This document shows, piece by piece, positions 7,320 to 13,128 of a stretch of 13,452 nt of DNA. Position 1 is the stretch's first letter; every line of letters begins with the position of its first letter. The notes beneath the pieces were generated by a model. It saw only the letters and a program-made list of their open reading frames with translations. It did no database searches and was not told where the DNA came from. Position numbers and translations under genes: made by a program. This stretch comes from Deltaproteobacteria bacterium (GTDB lineage: Bacteria; Desulfobacterota; Desulfobulbia; Desulfobulbales; SURF-16): NCBI GenBank assembly GCA_029939635.1, contig JAOZSN010000080.1, positions 1 to 13,452 of the forward strand. Direction: 5' to 3'.

Positions 7320-7877
7320 TTAACCTGCCACAGCGATTAATTTCGCATCGGCAGACTCGTTTTGTTTAATGGCCTGGGCCGGACACTCAGAGACACAGAT
7401 GCCACAACCTCGGCATTTCTCTGGGTCAATGGTCGCCACACCCTTCTCGTCAATGACTGGTACCTCAAAGGGACAGACGCGCACGCAGGTGAGGCAGGAG
7501 ACACATTGGTCACGCTCAACCCAGGCAATTTTGCCCTTTTCACGTAGATCATCCAGGCTGATGATTCCTTCCCGTAAGGCTATCTTTTGTAATGCACCCA
7601 TGATATCGGCAAAGCGCACATCTTGGGGGCAAACAAAGACACAGCCTTGGCATTGTGAACAATACCAGAGCAAATCAGAGTTCAGGATTTGTTCTTTGAG
7701 TCCCATGCGAACCGTATGAATAATTTTCCGCGGGTCAAATTCTGGGATGGCCTGACTTACTGGGCAGGCGCCACTACACGCTCCGCAGGAAAAACAGGCG
7801 TTAAGATTTTCGCCGCCTGGAATCTCTGTTACTTCAGCGCTAAAGCTTGCATTGATTTCTTTACTGGTGATTGCCAT
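7320..7877 (-). CDS. HdrC-like protein fused to a two-cluster ferredoxin
   Basis: A 185-residue iron-sulfur protein carrying four predicted [4Fe-4S] clusters. Residues 20-90 resemble HdrC: CFSCGACSGACP (Cys28, 31, 34, 38) and CSQCQGCVFVCP (Cys73, 76, 79, 83). Residues 118-168 are a bacterial-type ferredoxin: CVSCLTCVRVCP (125, 128, 131, 135) and CRGCGICVSECP (155, 158, 161, 165). Classical HdrC has only the first pair, so this is a fusion and probably an electron wire that can meet a soluble donor. A strong GAGGAAG site precedes the ATG at 7877. It is first in the operon with the MvhD-like gene and metV. No TM segment is present, so a cytoplasmic complex is likely. A role in methyl-branch electron flow is inferred from the neighbours. 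Confidence 0.87.
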   Translation of the reverse strand: MAITSKEINASFSAEVTEIPGGENLNACFSCGACSGACPVSQAIPEFDPRKIIHTVRMGLKEQILNSDLLWYCSQCQGCVFVCPQDVRFADIMGALQKIALREGIISLDDLREKGKIAWVERDQCVSCLTCVRVCPFEVPVIDEKGVATIDPEKCRGCGICVSECPAQAIKQNESADAKLIAVAG

Positions 7878-8191
7878 AACTTCCTCTTTTCATATGTCGG
7901 TCTCAAGCCCTTCATGGCAAATGGGCATATTATACAAAAGCAAGGCATGAAATTACCCAAAAAGAGCTTGTTTGTCAATAGGATTGCCATGTCCATGCGC
8001 GACAATTTTTCCCTTAATCTAGGTACTTGTACGGGGTGTATCGTGGTTGCGCTCCCCTGGTTCGCGTGGAATCAGCGGGTTTGTAAAATAAAATTTCACT
8101 TCATGGGTTGAAATCACTATACTGGAATTATTACTAATGTTGCTCAAGAGATGAACGCAAGAAACCCACGCACTGGTTGTAGGAGAAAATA
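7878..8191. other. 314-bp divergent intergenic region (HdrC operon / chemoreceptor)
   Basis: No coding region is convincing here. For the minus-strand operon there is a perfect TATAAT read on the minus strand (7934-7929) without a good -35, and an isolated minus-strand TTGACA (7978-7973) that is 38 bases away, too far to pair with it. For the chemoreceptor the best -10 is TATACT (8118-8123) with a poor -35, TTTCAC, at 8094-8099. ATTTCA (8093-8098) and TGAAAT (8109-8114) form an inverted repeat just upstream of that -10 and could be an operator. I see no sigma28 or sigma54 consensus. Confidence 0.4.
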
Positions 8192-9832
8192 ATGAAACAG
8201 ATGGATATAAGGAAGCTCTTACTTGTTGGCTTTGCCGTTCCCGTACTGCTTATTGTCATATTAGGGGCAGTGGTCATTGTCACCTTTAGGGGCAACCTAG
8301 CTAATGTGACCATGCTCTCTGAGAGCGATGCTCCCCTGCTGATAAGGTTAGAACGGTGTGAGATAGGCATGTTGCTCCATCGCCGCTATGAGAAAGATTT
8401 TCTCCTTAATATTGGTAATAGTTCAAAGCAGGAGAAATGCCTGCAGAGCGATGCTAAGCAGCAGACTATCACACGGGCCTCGGTGGCCGAGGTGATGGCC
8501 CTGGTCAATGCTGATGATGAACTCTCTACCGATGTAGTCGCCGCTGCGAATAAACTGGAGAAATCTTTGACTGGCTATTATCAGGCGTTTGCCGAGGTGG
8601 TAAGTAAGGTGAAGGGAGATTCTTCTATTACCACCTTGCAGGGTAATAAGCTCATGGGGCCTGCTAAGAAGCATATCCATGAACTTGAGAAGGAGCTTGC
8701 CCTCATCAAAAAGGCTGCTGACACCATGTTTCATGAGACAGCCCAGACAACCATTGGCTCTGTTCGACAGGGTATTGTCACGGTTCTTATTTCTCTTTGT
8801 GTGATAATTATGGCAGTTTTTATAATGGGTTTTGTCCTCATGCGCCGTATCTCTGGCCAGGTTGGGCAGGTGGTGGACGAGTTGCTTACTGCCGGGGCAC
8901 AGAATCGGCGGGTGGTGGAGAGCTTGGGCGATGGGAGCCAAAAACTGGCAGAAGGCTCAAGCGAGCAGGCTGCTTCTATTGAGGAGACCTCGGCTGCCAT
9001 TGAGGAGATGGCCTCCCAGACCCGGCAGAACTCAGAGAATGCTGCCCAGGCCAATACCATCATGCAGGAAACATCTGGAGTGGTTGCTAAGGCTGGTCAA
9101 TCGATGGTGGCCCTCACCGAATCTATGGGACAGATTACCCGCGCCAGTGAGGAAACCTCTAAGATTATTAAGACTATTGATGAGATTGCCTTTCAAACAA
9201 ATCTTCTGGCCTTGAATGCGGCAGTGGAGGCTGCTCGGGCTGGTGAGGCAGGCGCAGGTTTTGCAGTGGTGGCTGACGAAGTACGGAACCTGGCCTTACG
9301 TGCAGCAGAGGCAGCCAAGGATACCTCTGTTCTCATCGAGGAAACAGGAAATAGGGTGCAGGAGGGCTCAGGTCTGGTGGATCAAACCACGGATGAGTTT
9401 AATGAGGTGGCGGCTAATGCTGATAAGATCAGTACCTTGATTAGTGAGATCAGCACCGCCTCATCTGAGCAGGCCCAGGGTGTGGGGCAGATAAACACCA
9501 CGGTGACAGAGATGGATCGGGTTATTCAAGGAGTGGCCGCCAGCGCCGAGGAAACGGCCAGCGCCGCCGAGGAGTTACACGCCCATACAGCTGTTGTCCA
9601 GCATTCCATTGATAAGCTGGCCGCCTTAGCTGGTAGGCAGACAGGTGGGTCGGCTGTTGCTCCGGCAGCAAGGGTGGCGGCTCCGCAAGCAGCATCACCG
9701 GTAACACAAAGTAAAGCCACTCCAGCCCAGCCCATCAAGCAACTTCCTGCAGCAAAGCCCCAGGAGGCCGCGCGGAGCAACCAGGCCGAGGAGGTTATTC
9801 CCTTTGATGATGATGATTTCGAGGATTTTTAA
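8192..9832 (+). CDS. Methyl-accepting chemotaxis protein
   Basis: A 546-residue transducer. TM1 spans about 9-31 and TM2 about 194-217, enclosing a helical ligand domain of some 160 residues with the RLERCEIGMLLHRRYEKDFLLN segment typical of four-helix or HBM-like sensors; the ligand cannot be told. After TM2 (MRRISGQVGQ) only about 35-40 residues separate the membrane from the signalling coiled coil, and no canonical HAMP domain is recognisable. The cytoplasmic hairpin is strong: SSEQAASIEETSAAIEEM (257-273) in the first methylation helix, tip EIAFQTNLLALNAAVEAARAGE (331-352), and the returning helix with SSEQAQGVGQIN and SAEETASAAEEL. A flexible Ala/Pro/Gln-rich linker (485-530) ends in an acidic tail FDDDDFEDF, which lacks the xWxxF CheR tether of E. 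coli. AGGAG at 8181-8185 fixes the start. Confidence 0.93.
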   Translation: MKQMDIRKLLLVGFAVPVLLIVILGAVVIVTFRGNLANVTMLSESDAPLLIRLERCEIGMLLHRRYEKDFLLNIGNSSKQEKCLQSDAKQQTITRASVAEVMALVNADDELSTDVVAAANKLEKSLTGYYQAFAEVVSKVKGDSSITTLQGNKLMGPAKKHIHELEKELALIKKAADTMFHETAQTTIGSVRQGIVTVLISLCVIIMAVFIMGFVLMRRISGQVGQVVDELLTAGAQNRRVVESLGDGSQKLAEGSSEQAASIEETSAAIEEMASQTRQNSENAAQANTIMQETSGVVAKAGQSMVALTESMGQITRASEETSKIIKTIDEIAFQTNLLALNAAVEAARAGEAGAGFAVVADEVRNLALRAAEAAKDTSVLIEETGNRVQEGSGLVDQTTDEFNEVAANADKISTLISEISTASSEQAQGVGQINTTVTEMDRVIQGVAASAEETASAAEELHAHTAVVQHSIDKLAALAGRQTGGSAVAPAARVAAPQAASPVTQSKATPAQPIKQLPAAKPQEAARSNQAEEVIPFDDDDFEDF

Positions 9833-9945
9833 CTGCGGTGTCGGGTGTCAGGCGGGCAAGATATTTAGCTTTTCCTGGAACCTGCAATCTTTCTTTACAC
9901 GTAGTAATTTAGCGGCGGTACAAATTTGCCCTTAACTGTGAACCG

Positions 9946-10050
9946 TATCTATTCAGTAGCGCCTTAGATTCGTCCATTTAGGCCTGCGAAGCGTACTAGT
10001 GTACTCGAGCAGGACTAAATGGACGAAGATGAGGTGCTACTGGATAGATA
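9946..10050. repeat. Long imperfect palindrome, copy A of a repeat pair
   Basis: Left arm 9946-9987 and right arm 10009-10050 are inverted repeats identical at 36 of 42 positions. Read as plus-strand RNA, three differences are G.U pairs and two form a tandem G.A/A.G step, with 39 of 42 paired. The 21-base apex (9988-10008) begins GAAGC and holds a GTAC-TAGT-GTAC mini-hairpin. The core 9958-10038 (81 bp) is shared with the palindrome at 11179-11306: GGACGAAGATGAGGTGCT is identical in both right arms and GCCTTAGATT in both left arms. The outer stem is not shared. It lies 3 bp past the kdsD stop, between convergent mcp and kdsD, and no U tract follows on either strand. Confidence 0.85.
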
Positions 10051-10053
10051 TAT

Positions 10054-11019
10054 TTACACCAGCATTCTGAATTCTCCCTTGCCGAGCAGGTTGTGGAGGT
10101 GAAGGAGGCCACGGAGAGTGCCGTGGTCAACCACTGGTAAGGCGGTGAACTCGTGGCGTTGCATGATGGAGAGGGCATCTGCCGCTAATTGGTCACTATC
10201 TATGGTCTTGGCTGAACGGGTCATGACCGCACCTACCTGCAGGGAGCTGAAATCAGCCTGCTCTGTGATGAGTCGGCGGATATCACCATCTGTAATAATG
10301 CCAAGCAGTGTGTCCTCAGCACAGATCAATACTGTCCCCAGGTTCTTGGTGTTGAGAGTTTTGATTGCTTCTAGAAACGGTGTGTCCTCACCGACAACTG
10401 GCATCTGCTCACCAATGAGCATCACCTCGGAGACTCTGGTCTTCAGGCGTTCTCCTAAGCTACCGCCCGGATGGTTATAACGGAAATCGCTGGCTAAGAA
10501 ATTTTTGCGATCAATAAGAACCACGGCCAGGGCATCGCCCATGGCTAGGGCCGCGGTGGTGGATGCCGTGGGGGCCAATCCTAAGGGACAGGCTTCCTGG
10601 GGAATCTCAGCCGCCAACACTGCATCGGCAAAACCGGCTAAGGTAGAATTTTTCTTGCCGGTAAGGGCAATGGTCTTCACTCCCCGTTTTTTAAAGGTAG
10701 GCATGAGCATGTTGAGCTCGGTTGTCTCGCCGCTGTAGGAGAGGGCCAGTACCACATCACTAGGGGCAACAATACCCAGGTCACCGTGCATGGCCTCCAC
10801 CGGGTGGAGGAAGATCGAAGGCGTGCCGGTGGAATTCAAGGTGGCAGCAATCTTCTGGCCAATTATGCCTGACTTGCCGATGCCTGTAACGATTAGCCTG
10901 GTCGGGCAGGCCATGATCAGTTCAATGGCCTTGTCAAAATCAGAGGAAAGCTGGTCTATGACGGCCAGAATACCATCTGCCTCAATCTGCAAAACTTCAC
11001 GGGCACGGGATAATGACAT
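10054..11019 (-). CDS. kdsD: Arabinose-5-phosphate isomerase, KpsF/KdsD family (SIS + 2 CBS)
   Basis: It converts D-ribulose 5-phosphate to D-arabinose 5-phosphate, the first step to Kdo for lipopolysaccharide (or capsule, for KpsF paralogues); cytoplasmic. The 321 residues match the usual length. The SIS domain (about 35-170) shows GIGKSG (46-51, with Lys49), the family signature HPVEAMHGDLG (72-82), the SYSGETTE sugar-phosphate loop (94-101) and PTASTTAALAMGDALA (150-165); HPGGSLG follows at 183-189. Two CBS domains fill about 200-250 (MPVVGEDTPF...GIITDGDIRRL) and 263-316 (VMTRSAKTI...ALPVVD). AGGT lies about 7 bases before the ATG. It is downstream of purF in the same direction but separated by 283 bp of structured sequence, so an own promoter is likely. 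Other Kdo genes are not in the window. The symbol kpsF would be equally acceptable. Confidence 0.93.
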   Translation of the reverse strand: MSLSRAREVLQIEADGILAVIDQLSSDFDKAIELIMACPTRLIVTGIGKSGIIGQKIAATLNSTGTPSIFLHPVEAMHGDLGIVAPSDVVLALSYSGETTELNMLMPTFKKRGVKTIALTGKKNSTLAGFADAVLAAEIPQEACPLGLAPTASTTAALAMGDALAVVLIDRKNFLASDFRYNHPGGSLGERLKTRVSEVMLIGEQMPVVGEDTPFLEAIKTLNTKNLGTVLICAEDTLLGIITDGDIRRLITEQADFSSLQVGAVMTRSAKTIDSDQLAADALSIMQRHEFTALPVVDHGTLRGLLHLHNLLGKGEFRMLV

Positions 11020-11040
11020 GGTTTTACCTAATAAACGTAA

Positions 11041-11168
11041 GGTTTACGGGACGAAACTTCCCTACGGTCTGTTTTTTCGGGACAGTCGTTCCGCTTTACT
11101 CCACACCTACGGTTGACAGCAACACCCCGAAATGTAAGCCGTAGTAACCGATCTGAAAACCGTAAGCC
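11041..11168. other. Nested hairpin region in the kdsD leader
   Basis: Three paired segments nest around 11082-11125. The outer stem joins GGTTTACGG (11041-11049) to CCGTAAGCC (11160-11168), with one G.U. The middle stem joins CTACGG (11062-11067) to CCGTAG (11139-11144). The inner stem joins TTTCGGG (11075-11081) to CCCGAAA (11126-11132). CGTA/TACG motifs recur throughout. It starts about 20 bases upstream of the kdsD ATG, so on the minus strand it would be the 5' untranslated region. I recognise no known riboswitch; it may be a leader RNA or a degenerate repeat. Confidence 0.5.
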
Positions 11169-11178
11169 AATAGTTTTT

Positions 11179-11306
11179 ATAGGAAGAGTTTTTAAGTGCC
11201 TTAGATTTGTTCGTTTAGGCCTTCGAAGCATAACAGCGACGCGGTGTCTGAGCTATGTGAGAAGGCCTAAACGGACGAAGATGAGGTGCTGGAAAACTCT
11301 TCCTAC
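11179..11306. repeat. Long imperfect palindrome, copy B of a repeat pair
   Basis: Left arm 11179-11224 and right arm 11261-11306 are identical at 36 of 46 inverted positions. Read as plus-strand RNA, six differences become G.U pairs and two form the same tandem G.A/A.G step as in copy A, with 42 of 46 paired. The 36-base apex (11225-11260) starts GAAGC and has its own partial pairing (CATA/TATG, CAG/CTG). The shared core is 11195-11290 (96 bp). The outer stem, with AGGAAGAGTTTT and its complement, is unlike that of copy A. The purF stop codon (11303-11305) lies inside the outermost right arm. No U tract follows on the minus strand, so a simple intrinsic terminator is not obvious. Confidence 0.85.
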
Positions 11307-12721
11307 TTATTACATCCGCAGCCTAAAGTATGCTTATGAAAACCGCGATCTGGTTCTATTGGGTATTCGCCGTTAAAGCAGGCCAGGCAGAATTTGTCAC
11401 TGCTCATGTTGGTGGCCTCAACCAGGCCTTCCTGGCTCAGGTAATAGAGGGTGTCCAGCCCCATGTATTCACGAATCTCTTCAATGGATTTTTGAGCAGC
11501 TATGAGCTGGTCTGTATTAGGGAAATCAACACCATAAAAGCATGGATTAACTGTGGGGGGGCACGAAATAAGCATGTGGATTTCTTTGGCTCCAGCCTGG
11601 CGTAATGCCTTAACACGGCTGCGACCTGTGGTGCCACGGATGATGGAATCCTCAATAATAATGACTCGCTTGCCCTTTAAAAATGAGCGCACTGGGTTGA
11701 GCTTCACCCGTACGGAAAACTCACGCATTGACTGAGATGGCTGGATAAAGGTCCGTCCTACATAATGGTTACGGATAACGCCAAACTCTAAGGGGATGCC
11801 AGAGGCCTGGGAGTAGCCAATGGCAGCATAGTTGCCGGAGTCTGGAAAGGGCATGACAAAATCAGCTTCGATTTTGCACTCATTGGCCAGGATTTCACCA
11901 GTACGTTTACGATAATTATAGACGTTAAAACCAAAGATATCGCTGTCAGGACGGGCAAAATAGACATGTTCAAAGATACAGAAGCTTGTTTTCTGTTTGC
12001 CTTGGGGGAAGAATGACTCCATACCATCTTTACTGATGATAAGTGCCTCACCAGGCTCGATGTCGCGAATATATTCGGCCTCAATAAGATCAAGGGCGCA
12101 GGTTTCAGAGGCCAGGACATAGCCATCATTGGGGAGCTTGCCCAGGCAGAGGGGGCGAAATCCTTGTGGGTCACGTATGGCCACCAGCTTGTCATGGGTC
12201 ATCATTAGGATGGAATAGGCACCCTGAAGCTGCTTGACGGTGGAACTGACCGCTTCTTTAAGGTTACTGTCGCACTCACGAGCCAGGAGGTGAACCACAA
12301 CCTCACTGTCCATGGTGGATTGGAAGATGGAACCCTTATCTTCCAGCTCATTGCGCAAGTGGCGGATATTTACCAGATTGCCATTATGGGCCACGGCATA
12401 GGTCTCGCCACGGTGGGTGGCGGTGAAGGGCTGGGCGTTGACTAGATTGGACGCACCCGTGGTGGAGTAGCGGACATGGCCAATGGCCATATCTCCCTTT
12501 AGCTTGTCAAAATCATCCTCATGGAACACTTCGGAAACCAGGCCCATGGCCTTATGTTCGTGAATGTTGGTGCCATCAGAGGAGGTGATGCCGGCGCTTT
12601 CTTGGCCCCGATGCTGTAGAGCGTAAAGGCCGAAATAAGCCAGTTTGGCAGAGTCCTGATGGTCAAAGATGCCACAGATGCCACATTCTTCTTTGGGGCC
12701 TGAAGAGTGGTTCGTGCCCAT
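11303..12721 (-). CDS. purF: Amidophosphoribosyltransferase, [4Fe-4S] type
   Basis: First committed step of de novo purine synthesis: PRPP plus glutamine gives 5-phosphoribosylamine. The frame is open to a TTG at 12760, but ATG 12721 has AAGGA 7 bases upstream and is preferred, giving 472 residues. Residues 1-12 form a propeptide and Cys13 (CGICGIF) is the expected N-terminal nucleophile after cleavage, as in Bacillus subtilis PurF. The Ntn glutaminase domain shows LQHRGQESAGI, GHVRYST and AHNGNLVN. The phosphoribosyltransferase half has the PRPP loop VIIIEDSIIRGTTGRSRV at about 354-370. Four cysteines at the cluster positions of the Bacillus enzyme, Cys248 (SFCIFEH), Cys394 (NPCFYG), Cys445 and Cys448 (FCLAC), indicate an oxygen-sensitive structural [4Fe-4S] cluster, apt for an anaerobe. 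The C-terminus ends in an extra GCGCNK. The stop lies within the copy B palindrome. No other purine gene is adjacent. Confidence 0.95.
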   Translation of the reverse strand: MGTNHSSGPKEECGICGIFDHQDSAKLAYFGLYALQHRGQESAGITSSDGTNIHEHKAMGLVSEVFHEDDFDKLKGDMAIGHVRYSTTGASNLVNAQPFTATHRGETYAVAHNGNLVNIRHLRNELEDKGSIFQSTMDSEVVVHLLARECDSNLKEAVSSTVKQLQGAYSILMMTHDKLVAIRDPQGFRPLCLGKLPNDGYVLASETCALDLIEAEYIRDIEPGEALIISKDGMESFFPQGKQKTSFCIFEHVYFARPDSDIFGFNVYNYRKRTGEILANECKIEADFVMPFPDSGNYAAIGYSQASGIPLEFGVIRNHYVGRTFIQPSQSMREFSVRVKLNPVRSFLKGKRVIIIEDSIIRGTTGRSRVKALRQAGAKEIHMLISCPPTVNPCFYGVDFPNTDQLIAAQKSIEEIREYMGLDTLYYLSQEGLVEATNMSSDKFCLACFNGEYPIEPDRGFHKHTLGCGCNK

Positions 12722-13128
12722 GGTTGTGTCCTTGGATATGATTGTTGGGGTAAAAGGCAACTCGCATAATTAGAAAAAAAGAAGTTAAAGTACCTTTTTG
12801 CTGGTCGGCATGCAATTTCTTTTTAATAAAAAATTCAAACAACGGCATAACTATCTGGAATAAAAGGATATTAAATTGCTATATAAATGGTTTTTTTACT
12901 GTTTACTTTTTTTTAGGAACGAATACTTTATATAAAGGGTTTGCTCGGCCCGTACGTAGTGGGAAGGCTCCATGGAACAGATTAAAAAAAAATAGCAGAA
13001 TATTTTTTCTTGGTTGTCCTGCCCGGGGATGAATGAGTATTATAGAGCACGTGGTCAGATTAATCTAATGGGTATTTTGAACTGAATATCTAATTATTCA
13101 AGAGACTCTACTGTATAAGGAACGAACG
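12722..13128. other. 407-bp AT-rich divergent intergenic region (purF / PilZ gene)
   Basis: I see no gene here. It contains A and T tracts (12770-12780, 12890-12914, 12983-12993), a perfect 12-bp palindrome CTTTATATAAAG (12926-12937) and a 10-bp palindrome AGATTAATCT (13057-13066). The motif AGGAACGAA occurs at about 12915 and again over the Shine-Dalgarno of the PilZ gene at about 13119. A purF promoter must lie here; the best I find on the minus strand is TTGCAT, 17 bases, TACTTT in 12790-12815, which is weak. No PurR box or riboswitch is evident. Confidence 0.4.
13014..13043 (+). promoter_or_regulatory. Candidate sigma70 promoter for the PilZ gene
   Basis: TTGTCC (13014-13019) lies 18 bases upstream of TATTAT (13038-13043), a 5 of 6 match to the -10 consensus. 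It would give a leader of about 80 bases that includes the AGATTAATCT palindrome at 13057-13066, a possible operator. Prediction only. Confidence 0.4.

Noticed and set aside
7929..7978. TTGACA and TATAAT on the minus strand as one promoter for the HdrC operon
   Set aside because: The two hexamers are 38 bases apart, far from the usual 17, so they cannot be one promoter; either may work alone with a poor partner.
7689..8111. 140-residue plus-strand ORF between the HdrC-like gene and the chemoreceptor
   Set aside because: It starts antisense to conserved cysteine motifs, has no ribosome site and no recognisable domain; it is a shadow running into an intergenic region.
9854..9931. GGGCAA/TTGCCC inverted repeat after the chemoreceptor gene as a terminator
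   Set aside because: Six base pairs separated by 66 bases with no U tract is not convincing.
9946..11306. The two long palindromes as integron attC sites
   Set aside because: They are gene-end palindromes, but the conserved attC ends (GTTRRRY and RYYYAAC) are absent, there is no integrase, and the neighbours are housekeeping genes.
9946..11306. The two long palindromes as ordinary intrinsic terminators
   Set aside because: Neither strand has a U tract after the stem, and the shared core between two loci is not expected of independent terminators. A role in termination is still possible but not of the simple type.
12722..12760. N-terminal extension of PurF from the TTG at 12760
   Set aside because: ATG 12721 has an excellent AAGGA at 7 bases and gives a 12-residue propeptide, normal for this family.
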